This document shows positions 32,034 to 40,644 of a stretch of DNA of 40,644 bases, piece by piece; position 1 is the first letter of the stretch; each line of letters begins with the position of its first letter. Origin of the DNA: Mesonia sp. (GTDB lineage: Bacteria; Bacteroidota; Bacteroidia; Flavobacteriales; Flavobacteriaceae). The stretch is taken from the NCBI GenBank assembly GCA_012964435.1, contig DTTX01000041.1, positions 109,303 to 149,946 of the forward strand. Direction: 5' to 3'. Both the position numbers and the translations under genes were made by a program. Under the pieces are notes generated by a model. It searched no databases and was not told the origin of the DNA. It saw only the letters and a program-made list of their open reading frames with translations.

Positions 32034-35000
32034 ATGATTCAAAAAAAGATTGCGAATATTCTATTCTCTACGCGATTAATGGCCATATTATTTATTGTTT
32101 TTGCCTTAGCAATGGCCGTAGGAACTTTTGTCGAAAATTCTTATACCACAGCAACCGCTCGTGAATGGATTTATAATACCTGGTGGTTCGAAGCGATTAT
32201 GCTTGTTTTTGCCATCAACTTTTTAGGGAATATCAAGCGTTACCGTCTTTGGAGTTGGAAAAAAGCCAGTACGTTAATCTTACACTTAGCGTTTTTCTTA
32301 ATTATTATTGGCGCTGCGATTACACGATATATTGGTTACGAAGGCGTAATGCCTATTCGTGAAGGCGAAGTATCTAACGTAATGCTTTCAGAAAAAACCT
32401 ATTTGTCGCTAAAAATAGATGGTGAATTTAATGGCGAACCTTTACGACGCTCGGTAGAATTGCCCTTAAATCTAGCTCCCGGTATCGATAATCATAAAAC
32501 CGTAACAACAGATTTTAAAGGACAAGAAATTAAATTTGAAGTAATTGAGTTTATAGATGGTGCTGAAGAAGGTCTAGTAGAAGATGAAAACGGAGAAAAC
32601 TTTTTAAAAATCGTTGAAGCCGGTGGTGGCCAACGTCACGATCATTATTTAAAAGAAGGAGAAGTAGCGAGTATTCATAATATTTTATTCGCCTTTAATA
32701 AAGAAACAGAAGGTGCGATCAATTTTATCGTAGAAAATGGAGAATACAAAGTTTCTACTCCGTTTGAAGGGGATTACATGCGAATGGCCGATCAGAAAAA
32801 AGGGGCGGTTTTAGCAGATACGCTTCAAAATTTAAACTTACGTTCACTTTACAATGTAGCAGGTATGCAATTTGTAATTCCAGATCCTGTGGTAAAAGGT
32901 CGTTACGATATGGTGCCTTCAGAACCTAAACAAAAAGGGCAAGCCGATGGAGTGGTTCTACAAATCACGACAAGTGGCGAAACCAAACAATTAAAACTTT
33001 TAGGTGCTAAAGGAATTGTAAATGATCTGAAAGAAGTTGAAGTAGGAGATTTCGAGATCTATGCACGCTACGGAAGTAAAGAATACGAATTACCATTTGC
33101 ACTGAAGTTAAACGATTTTATTGCTGAAAAATATCCGGGAACAGAAAATAATCCAACACCAAGTTATTCAGCATTTAAAAGTAGAGTAGAGTTGGTCGAT
33201 GATGGTGAATCGAAACCTTACGATATTTATATGAATCACGTCTTAGATCATAAAGGTTATCGTTTCTTTCAGTCTTCTTTTGATACCGATGAAAAAGGAA
33301 CTGTTTTATCTGTTAACCACGACTGGTGGGGAACTTGGGTAACTTACATTGGTTATTTCTTGCTATATATTGGTTTAATGTGGATTTTATTTGACAAAGG
33401 TTCTCGTTTTGGAGAGTTGAAAGCAAAATTAGAGAAAGTAAAAGCCAAGAAAGCCAAAATGTTAGGAGTTGTGGCAATTTTATTAAGTTTTAATGGTTTT
33501 GCACAACAAGATGTAACTTCAGGCAAAATTAATGAAGAAGATCACGTTCATCAACAAGATCTTACTACAGAAGAACATGATCATACGCACGAAGTAACAG
33601 AAGATGCTGAAGGCGCTCACGATGATTCCGTAGAAAATCACAATCATCAAACACAAATGCCTACTAATCTTTCAAAAGAAAAGGTAGACGAGATGGTGAC
33701 TAATAATGCAATTTCTGATGAACACGCCTCAAAGTTTGGCCGATTAATTATTCAGGATGCCGGCGGAAGAATGAAACCTGCCAACACTTATTCTTCAGAA
33801 TTATTAAGAAAAATAAGTAAAAGCGATAGTTACGAAGGTTTAAGCAGCGATCAAGTATTATTCTCGATGTTTGAAAATCCTACGCTTTGGTACAATGTTC
33901 CGTTAATTTATGTAAAGCGAAAAAATGATAGCTTACATAACATTTTAGGAGTTGAAAAAGGTGCTAAACATATTCCGTTAGCAAGCTTTTTCGATCAGAC
34001 AGGAATGTATAAACTTTCTCCATATTTAGAAGAAGCTTACCGAGCGGAGGTGAAAAATCAATTTCAAAAAGATTTTATTTCTGCCGATAAAAAAGTGAAT
34101 TTGCTTTACAGCGCTTTAGAAGGAAAGGTTTTAAAGATCTTCCCAATACCCAACGATTCTAATAACAAATGGCTTTCATACCCTGAAGTAATGGAGTCTG
34201 AAGGTAAATTTACCGGAGTAGATTCGCTTTATGTAACTCAAGTGTTGCCACTTTATATGCAAACTATTCAAACGGCAAAAGGTACGGGTGGTTACAAAAA
34301 AGCTAATGAAGTTTTAGAAAGTATTAAAGGCTTTCAGAAAAAATATGGGGAGCAAGTGATGCCATCAGATCGCAAAGTCGATTTGGAAATCATGTACAAT
34401 AAATACGATGTTTTTCGTGGTTTATTCTGGCAATATATGTTAGCAGGATCGCTCATGTTCATTTTTGTAATTCTTCAAATCTTTTACGATAAAAAAGGAT
34501 TAAAAGCTGTAGTGACGATAAGTAAAGTCGCCATTATTGTATTGTTTGCATTGCATACCGCAGGATTAATTGCGCGTTGGTATATTTCTGGTCACGCACC
34601 GTGGAGTGATGCTTATGAGAGTATGATCTATGTGGCTTGGGCTACAATGTTCTTTGGATTAGCTTTTGGTCGTAAAAGTGATTTAACGTTTGCATCAACA
34701 GCATTTGTATCTTCTATGATCTTAATGGTCGCCCATTGGAACTGGATGGATCCTTCGATCGCTAATTTGGTACCGGTATTAGATTCTTATTGGTTAATGA
34801 TTCACGTAGCGGTAATTGTTGCCAGTTACGGTCCGTTTACTTTAGGGATGATTCTTGGTTTAGTTTCGTTGATCTTAATGATCTTAACTAACGAGAAGAA
34901 CCGAAAGAAAATGAGTTTAAACATACAAGAACTCACCATTATTACAGAGCTTTCACTAACCGTAGGTTTAGTCATGCTTACCATTGGTAACTTTTTAGGA

Positions 35001-35333
35001 GGTCAATGGGCAAATGAAAGTTGGGGTAGATATTGGGGCTGGGATCCTAAGGAAACCTGGGCATTAATTAGTATTATGGTTTACGCTTTTGTAATCCATA
35101 TGCGTTTGGTACCTGGTTTACGTGGTCGTTTTGCCTTTAATTGGGCTTCAGTTTTTGCTTTTGCTTCGATTTTAATGACCTATTTTGGAGTGAATTTTTA
35201 CCTTACCGGTTTACATTCTTACGCTAGCGGAGATCAAATTATTAGTTACCAATTTATCATCGGTTCTTTTGTAGCTTGGTTAATTATCGGGCATTTTGCG
35301 AAAAGAAAGTATGATAAATATTTGAAGAAGTAA
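32034..35333 (+). CDS. ccsBA: Cytochrome c biogenesis fusion protein (ResB + CcsA)
   Basis: 1099-residue inner-membrane protein for system II attachment of haem to c-type cytochromes. The N-terminal ResB-like part (helices near residues 10-30, 50-65, 80-100, then a long periplasmic region and a helix near 440) is followed by a second part with a signal-like helix (AKMLGVVAILLSFNGFA, near 475-490). After a His/Glu/Asp-rich linker (about 502-545, with HVH, HDHTH and HNH clusters) comes another periplasmic stretch. The CcsA part begins near residue 800 and contains WGRYWGWDPKETW (about 997-1009), the WWD-type haem-handling motif, with conserved His residues in helices. It is a single-gene unit with its own promoter. 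Confidence 0.93.
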   Translation: MIQKKIANILFSTRLMAILFIVFALAMAVGTFVENSYTTATAREWIYNTWWFEAIMLVFAINFLGNIKRYRLWSWKKASTLILHLAFFLIIIGAAITRYIGYEGVMPIREGEVSNVMLSEKTYLSLKIDGEFNGEPLRRSVELPLNLAPGIDNHKTVTTDFKGQEIKFEVIEFIDGAEEGLVEDENGENFLKIVEAGGGQRHDHYLKEGEVASIHNILFAFNKETEGAINFIVENGEYKVSTPFEGDYMRMADQKKGAVLADTLQNLNLRSLYNVAGMQFVIPDPVVKGRYDMVPSEPKQKGQADGVVLQITTSGETKQLKLLGAKGIVNDLKEVEVGDFEIYARYGSKEYELPFALKLNDFIAEKYPGTENNPTPSYSAFKSRVELVDDGESKPYDIYMNHVLDHKGYRFFQSSFDTDEKGTVLSVNHDWWGTWVTYIGYFLLYIGLMWILFDKGSRFGELKAKLEKVKAKKAKMLGVVAILLSFNGFAQQDVTSGKINEEDHVHQQDLTTEEHDHTHEVTEDAEGAHDDSVENHNHQTQMPTNLSKEKVDEMVTNNAISDEHASKFGRLIIQDAGGRMKPANTYSSELLRKISKSDSYEGLSSDQVLFSMFENPTLWYNVPLIYVKRKNDSLHNILGVEKGAKHIPLASFFDQTGMYKLSPYLEEAYRAEVKNQFQKDFISADKKVNLLYSALEGKVLKIFPIPNDSNNKWLSYPEVMESEGKFTGVDSLYVTQVLPLYMQTIQTAKGTGGYKKANEVLESIKGFQKKYGEQVMPSDRKVDLEIMYNKYDVFRGLFWQYMLAGSLMFIFVILQIFYDKKGLKAVVTISKVAIIVLFALHTAGLIARWYISGHAPWSDAYESMIYVAWATMFFGLAFGRKSDLTFASTAFVSSMILMVAHWNWMDPSIANLVPVLDSYWLMIHVAVIVASYGPFTLGMILGLVSLILMILTNEKNRKKMSLNIQELTIITELSLTVGLVMLTIGNFLGGQWANESWGRYWGWDPKETWALISIMVYAFVIHMRLVPGLRGRFAFNWASVFAFASILMTYFGVNFYLTGLHSYASGDQIISYQFIIGSFVAWLIIGHFAKRKYDKYLKK

Positions 35334-35381
35334 GATTAGAAATTTTTCTTTTAAAATAATCATTGATGTAAAATCAATATC

Positions 35382-35411
35382 AAAAATCAGTACATTCGTG
35401 CTGATTTTTTT
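35382..35411 (+). terminator. Hairpin with U-tract ending at the ykgJ start codon
   Basis: AAAAATCAG (35382-35390), a 10-base loop with a short internal pairing, then CTGATTTTTTT (35401-35411). This looks like a rho-independent terminator for ccsBA, but the T-run ends at the base before the ATG at 35412. Confidence 0.65.
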
Positions 35412-36014
35412 ATGTCAATTATACGTAAAGTGAGAGCGGTTGAACGGATATACGACGGCCTCAGTAAAGAGATTGAAACTTTTCAACAAGCTTCTCAAAT
35501 TCATTGTTTAGCGGGTTGCGGTAAATGTTGTAATAAAGCAGATATAGAAGCGAGTCCGTTAGAATTTTTACCCTTAGCATTTCATTGGTTTCTAAATCAC
35601 GAAGCAGAAGTTAAACTGCAAGTATTACAGCAAAATTCAACTTCTATTTGTTCGCTTTACACTTCTTCAATTGAAAATTTAACGAAAGGGAGTTGCGAAC
35701 ACTATGTTTACCGCGGACTAATTTGTAGATTATTTGGTTATGCTGCGGCCAAAGATAAATTGGGAGAGCTGCGCTTAATTACTTGCAAAATTATAAAAGA
35801 ACAGCAAGTAGATCATTACACCAAAGCTGTTGAACTACTTAAAAAAGGAGGTGAAGTTCCTATCTTTTCAGATTATTATAAAAAGCTTTTGCAGATAGAT
35901 TTTTATTGGGGAAATCAGGTTTTGCCGGTAAATAAAGCCATCGAAAAAGCTTTGGAGATCGTATTGAATTATTATGCTTACCGACCTTTTCCGAAGTTTA
36001 AAAAAGCGAGTTAA
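35412..36014 (+). CDS. YkgJ-type cysteine cluster protein
   Basis: 200 residues. The motif CLAGCGKCCNK near the N-terminus (Cys32, Cys36, Cys39, Cys40) plus later cysteines (SICSLY, GSCEHYVYRGLICRLFGYA, ITCK) defines the YkgJ zinc/iron cysteine cluster family. Function is unknown; some members are linked to Fe-S or zinc binding. The start ATG follows directly on the T-run of a terminator-like hairpin, so it has no room for an ordinary leader between the two. It ends in a bidirectional terminator shared with fumC. Confidence 0.85.
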   Translation: MSIIRKVRAVERIYDGLSKEIETFQQASQIHCLAGCGKCCNKADIEASPLEFLPLAFHWFLNHEAEVKLQVLQQNSTSICSLYTSSIENLTKGSCEHYVYRGLICRLFGYAAAKDKLGELRLITCKIIKEQQVDHYTKAVELLKKGGEVPIFSDYYKKLLQIDFYWGNQVLPVNKAIEKALEIVLNYYAYRPFPKFKKAS

Positions 36015-36015
36015 T

Positions 36016-36050
36016 AAAAAAAGCACTTCTCATTTTGAAGTGCTTTTTTT
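36016..36050. terminator. Bidirectional terminator between ykgJ and fumC
   Basis: AAAAAAAGCACTTC, loop TCATTTT, GAAGTGCTTTTTTT: a 14-base-pair stem with A and T runs on both sides, placed between the convergent stops at 36014 and 36073. Confidence 0.92.
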
Positions 36051-36072
36051 ATTAAATTTTAGAAGTGAAAAA

Positions 36073-37470
36073 TTACTTCATTTCACCCACCATATCTTCA
36101 GGTTTTACCCACTCGTCAAATTCTTCAGCAGTAGTATACCCTAAGTTTACGGCTTCTTCTTTTAATGTAGTTCCGTTTTTATGTGCGGTGTTCGCAATTT
36201 CAGCAGCTTTGTAATATCCAATTTTGGTATTTAAAGCTGTTACTAACATTAAACTGTTTTTTAGTAACTCATCGATACGCTCTTGGTTCGGCTCGATTCC
36301 GCTAGCACAATGCTCTTCAAAAGAAACACAAGCATCACCAATTAATTGAGCACTTTGTAATAAGTTAGCTGCCATTACCGGCTTAAACACATTCAGTTCA
36401 AATTGACCTTGTAAACCACCAACTGTAGCAGCAACATCGTTACCCACTACTTGCGCGCAAACCATAGTTAATGCCTCACATTGCGTTGGATTTACTTTAC
36501 CCGGCATAATAGAAGAACCCGGTTCGTTAGCCGGAATAATAATTTCGCCAATACCACTTCTTGGTCCGGAAGCTAACATTCTTATATCGTTTCCGATTTT
36601 ATTTAATGAAACCGCGATCTGTTTTAAAGCTGCGTGTGTTTCAACTAAAGCATCGTGTGCCGCTAAGGCTTCAAATTTATTTTCTGCGGAAGTAAAAGGC
36701 AGTTCTGTAAATTCTGCAATAAATTCAGCAACCGTTTCTGCATAACCTTTTGGCGTGTTTAAACCAGTTCCTACGGCAGTACCACCTAAAGCTAATTCAC
36801 CTAAATGCGGAAGCGTATTTTCTAAAGCTTTTAAACCGTGATCTAACTGCGATACATAACCGCTAAATTCTTGACCAAGGGTTAGGGGAGTAGCATCCAT
36901 AAAATGCGTACGACCAATTTTTACGACATTTTTAAATTCTTCAGATTTTTTATGAAGCGTATCTCTTAATTGTTTTACTCCGGGAATGGTTACTTCAACC
37001 ACTTTTTTATAAGCTGCAATGTGCATTCCGGTAGGGAAGGTATCGTTAGACGATTGAGATTTGTTTACATCGTCGTTAGGCTGAAGTGTTTTTTCTCCTT
37101 CACCAACAGTTTTTCCTGCAATTTGGTGTGCGCGGTTGGCTACAACTTCGTTTACATTCATATTACTTTGCGTACCAGAACCGGTTTGCCAAATTACTAA
37201 CGGAAATTGATCGTCGTGCTTTCCGGCAAGAATTTCATCACAAACCTGAGCGATATAATCTCTCTTTTCGGTAGCAAGAACACCTAATTTTTCGTTGGTA
37301 TAAGCCGCTGCTTTTTTTAAATAGGCAAAACCATATATAATTTCTAAAGGCATCGAAGCTGCCGGACCAATTTTGAAGTTATTTCTAGAACGCTCGGTTT
37401 GAGCACCCCATAATTTATCGGCAGGTACTTTAACCTCGCCCATCGTATCTTTTTCTATTCTATATTCCAT
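36073..37470 (-). CDS. fumC: Fumarate hydratase, class II
   Basis: 465 residues, the standard length for the iron-independent homotetrameric fumarase, which interconverts fumarate and malate in the TCA cycle. Substrate and catalytic regions [42 protein letters not shown] and the signature [17 protein letters not shown] are intact. The mature protein has no targeting signal, so it is cytosolic. A -7 box lies 26-33 bases upstream of the ATG. Confidence 0.97.
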   Translation of the reverse strand: MEYRIEKDTMGEVKVPADKLWGAQTERSRNNFKIGPAASMPLEIIYGFAYLKKAAAYTNEKLGVLATEKRDYIAQVCDEILAGKHDDQFPLVIWQTGSGTQSNMNVNEVVANRAHQIAGKTVGEGEKTLQPNDDVNKSQSSNDTFPTGMHIAAYKKVVEVTIPGVKQLRDTLHKKSEEFKNVVKIGRTHFMDATPLTLGQEFSGYVSQLDHGLKALENTLPHLGELALGGTAVGTGLNTPKGYAETVAEFIAEFTELPFTSAENKFEALAAHDALVETHAALKQIAVSLNKIGNDIRMLASGPRSGIGEIIIPANEPGSSIMPGKVNPTQCEALTMVCAQVVGNDVAATVGGLQGQFELNVFKPVMAANLLQSAQLIGDACVSFEEHCASGIEPNQERIDELLKNSLMLVTALNTKIGYYKAAEIANTAHKNGTTLKEEAVNLGYTTAEEFDEWVKPEDMVGEMK

Positions 37471-37495
37471 TTGTTGATTAATTTTTTAAGCTCAA

Positions 37496-37503
37496 CAAAT
37501 TTA
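37496..37503 (-). promoter_or_regulatory. -7 box (TAAATTTG) for fumC
   Basis: On the minus strand TAAATTTG matches TAnnTTTG exactly, with a predicted start near 37489 and a 20-base leader. No clear -33 is visible. Confidence 0.5.
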
Positions 37504-37615
37504 ATGATTTAGTTTTTTTTAGACGAGTTGTTCAGGAAGTAAAACGCAGGTTTTTAGATGAATTATCTTTTCAATTTAAAAAATATTAGAAATGTTAATA
37601 TTTTTCGAGGTTTAG

Positions 37616-37647
37616 TTGTGATATTTCAGATAGAAGTTTTATTTTTG
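37616..37647 (+). promoter_or_regulatory. Promoter of the 60-residue membrane protein
   Basis: TTG at 37616-37618, 21-base spacer, TATTTTTG at 37640-37647 (exact TAnnTTTG). Start site near 37654, about 20 bases before the ATG at 37674. Confidence 0.5.
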
Positions 37648-37673
37648 AAGCAAATTCTTGAAATCTAGAAATT

Positions 37674-37856
37674 ATGTTTGAGTTTGATCAATACCTTGGC
37701 TTTTTAGCATTTTTAACCATCGCAACTATCGGATTTTGGTTAATGATATTTTTAATTAGTTTCGTTGTGCCTTACTGGATCGGTGGTTCTATTATGGAAA
37801 TGATTAAAGAAAAGAAAGAAGAGAAACGCAAAAAGAGAGAAGCGCTCAACTCATAA
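37674..37856 (+). CDS. Small single-gene membrane protein (60 aa)
   Basis: MFEFDQYLGFLAFLTIATIG, then a continuing hydrophobic stretch to about residue 38 that could span the membrane once or as a hairpin, then a very basic/acidic tail (MIKEKKEEKRKKREAL). I do not recognise a family. The evidence that it is real is a promoter-like element directly upstream and a strong terminator 17 bases downstream, so it forms its own transcription unit between fumC and the outer membrane gene. Confidence 0.6.
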   Translation: MFEFDQYLGFLAFLTIATIGFWLMIFLISFVVPYWIGGSIMEMIKEKKEEKRKKREALNS

Positions 37857-37873
37857 TTTTCAATATAACTTAT

Positions 37874-37907
37874 AAAAAAAGGAAGCTAATTTAGCTTCCT
37901 TTTTTTG
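37874..37907 (+). terminator. Terminator after the 60-residue gene
   Basis: A-run, GGAAGCTAA, one base, TTAGCTTCC, then a run of eight T (37899-37906). Strong hairpin with T-tract; A-run on the other side allows bidirectional use. Confidence 0.9.
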
Positions 37908-37983
37908 TGGGGTAATTCTAAATAACATTTAGAATTTTCTGTGGGGCTTGTCTTAATAAAAATCGAGGGTATGCAAAAAGTTG

Positions 37984-38016
37984 AACGCTTCAAACTTTAA
38001 AGGTCTGAAGCGTTTT
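37984..38016. terminator. Hairpin downstream of the TonB receptor gene
   Basis: AACGCTTCA (37984-37992) pairs with TGAAGCGTT (38006-38014). On the minus strand it lies just beyond the stop at 38029 and is followed by a weak T-run, so it may terminate the receptor transcript. Confidence 0.55.
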
Positions 38017-38028
38017 AAGTTGTATTTA

Positions 38029-40521
38029 TTAGAATTCACCTTCTTCGTCCATTCCGCCACCGCCTTGTTGGCCTCTTTCTCTCATTCTGTCTTCTCTAGA
38101 TTGGTTGAATCGGTAGATCAAAGATACAGTGAACTGGCGTTGTCTCCATTGAAATTCACTATCTGAAGTAAAGTTTTCACTTACTGTATAAGATCTTCTT
38201 TTTCTTGAGTTAAATGCATCTCTAACATTAAAAGTTGCGGTAAGTTTATCTTTGATCACTTCTTTACTTAATGCCAAGTCTAAAGAGAAAATCCCTTCGT
38301 TTTCTGTCTGAGCATTTTGGCGTGGACCCATATAAAAACCGTTGGTTTGTATATCTATTTCTGCAGGTAAAGTGTATTTAGCACTAAATCTACCAAACCA
38401 ACTGGTACTTTCTGTCCCGTAATCTACGTCTTGATAAAAACCTTCAGTTTCAAATCTAAAAAAGTTAAAACTACCATTGAATCTTAATTTTCTAGATGGA
38501 TTGTAAATGGCACCGATCTCACCACCAATTCTTTGCTCGGTAGCTAAGTTAATAGGTAAATTTCTAATAATATTTACTCCGTCGCTAGTTGTCTGTCCGG
38601 TTTCTTGCTGAATACGCTCAAATGCGTCTGTTTCTCTTTGATAATAAACAGATGTATTAAAAGTAAGCTTATCCCATTTTTTAAGATAACCTAAATCGAA
38701 CGTATTAGAAAATGCAGGATTTAAGTCAGGATTTCCTTGAAAGACATTTGTTCTACTAGATCTTGAAGGAAACGGATTAATGAACCAACCCCTTGGTCTG
38801 TTTATTCTTCGATTATAACCTAAAGTGATATTTTCATCTTCAGTAATTTCATAAATTAAATTTACGGTAGGGAATAGACCTAAATAATTCTTCTCGAAAG
38901 TAGGATCAAATTCTATCCCGATCTCTTCAACTAATTCTTCTTGTGTTAGATAATCTGAATAGGCATCTCCTTTTAGTTGAGTATGTTCTAAACGAAGACC
39001 AAGTAAAAAGGAAAACTTTTCACCTAATTTATTTCCGTATTGAGAGTAAGCTGCATAAACATTCTCATCATAATCAAAGTTATAAGATTGACCTTCGTTA
39101 ATAAAAAACTCTTGTGTTTCTAAATCGAAGTCTTCTAAAGTATAAGCTGTTTTTTGAGCTTCGGTATTAATTCTAATTCCTGCTTCAAATTGTGCATCGC
39201 CTTTTGGTAATACGTAATCTGCTTGAAGTAAAAATTCATTTTGGCGTTCGTTCTCAAAAATACGTTGGCGATCTAAAAGTTCTTCAACAGGTAGGTCTTG
39301 TGTTTCAATAATGTTGTTTGGTTTATCTTCATTATCGTAAGAATATTGAAGATCGGCAGTTAATTTATGGCCTTCATCATTAAAGTTATTGATGTAATTA
39401 ATTGCTCCTTGGTAAGTTTCTTCTTTTTCACCTTCAATTTGATTTCTTGAAGTTGAACTGTCAAAACCACCATCGATGTATCGGTTACTATAAGCATTTG
39501 TTTCATCTTCATCATCTCCCCATCTACCAAAAAAAGTACCGGTTATTGATGAATTTTCTGAAAGATAATATTCCATTCCTAAGTTGGTGTTCAAGCCTTT
39601 TCTTAAGCGGTCATATTCACGTTCTTCATAAATTCTATCATAGGTACCCGAAAAATAATTGTTATCAAATTCTGCATTACCGGGAGAGTTTCTGTAGTAA
39701 ATACCTGTATTGTTAAAGATATTGAATTTGTCTGTTCTTAAATTAAGCGTGGTAGAAACTGAATTATTTGTAGGATATCCCAAGGTTGTAGAAATTGAAC
39801 CATTTAAACCTAAGGTTTTCTCCTTTTTAAGAATGATATTCAAAATACCGGCGGTACCTTCAGCATCATATCGAGCCGACGGACTTGTAATTACCTCAAC
39901 TCGCTCAATAGCATCTGCCGGTAATTGTTGAAAAATAGTAGTATCGTCAAAACCAGCCATTGCTGATGGTTTCCCGTTAATAAGAATTCTAACATTCTCA
40001 TTACCTCGAAGGCTTATTGCGCCCTCAACATCTACAGAAACCGAAGGAATATTTTGTAAAGCATCGGTCACGGTACCACCTCGTGTGGTAAGATCTTTAC
40101 CTATATTATAAATCTTTTTATCTAAACGAACTTCTACCTGAGTGGTTTCTGCTCTTACAACAACTTCATCTAAACTGTCTGAATTTAAACCTAAAGAGAT
40201 CGTACCTAGATCTAAATCTGAATTTAAAGTTCTGTTCTCGAAAGTTTTTGTTTCAAAAGAAATAAACTCAACATTTATATCGTAATTACCTTCATAAACT
40301 TCGATATCGAAGTTACCATCAAAATCGGTAACACCACCTTGTGGCGATCGTTCTCCGGTTCTATCTATAAACGTTACAGTGGCATACTCTAAAGGAACTG
40401 CTGCATCTTTATCGACAACGGTTCCTGTTACATTAACTTTGTCTTGGGCGTTTGCAAAGTGGGTTAAGCTAAGGGTAAATAGTAAAATGATAGATTTTAC
40501 TAAAAATAGTTTTTGGGTCAT
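38029..40521 (-). CDS. TonB-dependent receptor-like outer membrane beta-barrel protein
   Basis: 830 residues from ATG 40521. Signal peptide MTQKLFLVKSIILLFTLSLT to about residue 26 (ANAQ), a CarboxypepD-regulatory-like domain (VNVTGTVVDKDAAVPLEYATV), a plug domain (VDVEGAISLRGNENVRILIN, and QQLPADAIERVEVITSPSA) and an OMP_b-brl_3 type barrel with aromatic strands (FNTSVYYQRETDAFERIQQ). The barrel ends in SLIYRF, after which comes a charged and glycine-rich tail ending in GEF. Substrate is unknown; no SusD partner is nearby. An upstream ATG at 40560 would add 13 residues before the signal peptide and is less likely. Confidence 0.9.
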   Translation of the reverse strand: MTQKLFLVKSIILLFTLSLTHFANAQDKVNVTGTVVDKDAAVPLEYATVTFIDRTGERSPQGGVTDFDGNFDIEVYEGNYDINVEFISFETKTFENRTLNSDLDLGTISLGLNSDSLDEVVVRAETTQVEVRLDKKIYNIGKDLTTRGGTVTDALQNIPSVSVDVEGAISLRGNENVRILINGKPSAMAGFDDTTIFQQLPADAIERVEVITSPSARYDAEGTAGILNIILKKEKTLGLNGSISTTLGYPTNNSVSTTLNLRTDKFNIFNNTGIYYRNSPGNAEFDNNYFSGTYDRIYEEREYDRLRKGLNTNLGMEYYLSENSSITGTFFGRWGDDEDETNAYSNRYIDGGFDSSTSRNQIEGEKEETYQGAINYINNFNDEGHKLTADLQYSYDNEDKPNNIIETQDLPVEELLDRQRIFENERQNEFLLQADYVLPKGDAQFEAGIRINTEAQKTAYTLEDFDLETQEFFINEGQSYNFDYDENVYAAYSQYGNKLGEKFSFLLGLRLEHTQLKGDAYSDYLTQEELVEEIGIEFDPTFEKNYLGLFPTVNLIYEITEDENITLGYNRRINRPRGWFINPFPSRSSRTNVFQGNPDLNPAFSNTFDLGYLKKWDKLTFNTSVYYQRETDAFERIQQETGQTTSDGVNIIRNLPINLATEQRIGGEIGAIYNPSRKLRFNGSFNFFRFETEGFYQDVDYGTESTSWFGRFSAKYTLPAEIDIQTNGFYMGPRQNAQTENEGIFSLDLALSKEVIKDKLTATFNVRDAFNSRKRRSYTVSENFTSDSEFQWRQRQFTVSLIYRFNQSREDRMRERGQQGGGGMDEEGEF

Positions 40522-40593
40522 TTGTTTGTTCTTTGCTTTTAAGACAAGCAAAGACTCCAAATGTTTAATTCTAAATCGTTAAAATTGCGTTAA

Positions 40594-40624
40594 TAAAAAA
40601 AGCCTCTACAATTTTGCAAAGGCC
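40594..40624 (-). terminator. Possible terminator of the gene beyond the window edge
   Basis: GCCT (40602-40605) and AGGC (40620-40623) can pair, and the A-run 40595-40601 is a T-run on the minus strand. It would terminate an upstream minus-strand gene lying to the right of the window. The stem is short. Confidence 0.4.
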
Positions 40625-40644
40625 CAAGACAAAGTTAATGTAAC

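Noticed and set aside
1-40644. Insertion sequences, prophage genes, toxin-antitoxin pairs, restriction systems
   Set aside because: No transposase, integrase, phage structural gene, methylase-endonuclease pair or recognisable toxin was found on either strand.

Overview
The window is a gene-dense, low-GC stretch of ordinary chromosome from a member of the Bacteroidota, most likely a marine Flavobacteriaceae (Gramella, Zunongwangia, Mesonia or Salegentibacter type). Reasons: many TAnnTTTG -7 boxes and almost no Shine-Dalgarno sequences, a zinc-module-less DnaX, a ResB-CcsA fusion, DUF3822, DUF2911, an OMP_b-brl_3 type TonB receptor, and the gene order DUF2520 / KdsC-like HAD / UbiA / Maf. There is no insertion sequence, integrase, CRISPR array or tRNA. 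The only RNA gene I can support is rnpB.

Layout. 1-1177: 3' part missing, an NRAMP-related transporter (minus). 1298-4066: pyrimidine and RNA block pyrR-pyrB-small STAS-like protein-rnz (plus). 4292-8546: pdxH, sixA-like phosphatase, ppk1, ppx (plus), a polyphosphate module. 8543-10878: miaE and dnaX (minus). 11000-11297: rnpB (plus). 11296-13687: four minus genes including rsmD and DUF3822. 13813-17188: RecD-like helicase, then a two-domain KdsB-KdnB fusion (plus). 17194-19671: SRPBCC-SDR-photolyase operon (minus). 19801-20640: DUF2911 lipid/periplasmic protein (plus). 20704-26065: Gfo/Idh oxidoreductase, Na+:solute symporter, an unlisted 36-residue membrane peptide and a PIG-L deacetylase (minus). 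26152-28442: overlapping cassette of membrane proteins, DUF2071 and a membrane-anchored methyltransferase (minus). 28450-31910: MscS, Maf, UbiA, KdsC-like HAD, DUF2520 (minus). 32034-36014: ccsBA and a YkgJ-type cysteine cluster protein (plus). 36073-37470: fumC (minus). 37674-37856: isolated 60-residue membrane protein (plus). 38029-40521: TonB-dependent-receptor-like outer membrane protein (minus).

How the genes fit together. pyrR/pyrB serve pyrimidine synthesis. sixA/ppk1/ppx make and degrade polyphosphate and possibly handle phosphohistidine. The KdsB-KdnB fusion and the KdsC-like phosphatase both point to Kdo metabolism for lipopolysaccharide, with a likely C8 oxidation step that leads in Shewanella to 8-amino-Kdo. 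The photolyase operon looks like a light/UV response unit and has a 30-bp imperfect palindrome in its promoter region. The symporter, its candidate small partner, the deacetylase and the oxidoreductase look like an uptake/catabolism unit.

The most interesting points are the KdsB-KdnB fusion; an A10 run in dnaX where a slip of one base in either direction gives a stop within a few codons, which would yield a gamma-like short form; the 36-aa TM peptide translationally coupled between a deacetylase and a symporter that itself carries a coiled-coil insert; the membrane cassette at 26-28 kb whose first gene lacks any normal start codon; an SDR that lacks its catalytic tyrosine; and an NRAMP relative lacking the canonical metal-site motifs. 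Everything here was read by eye and no database search was run. No gene-free stretch exceeds 300 bases.
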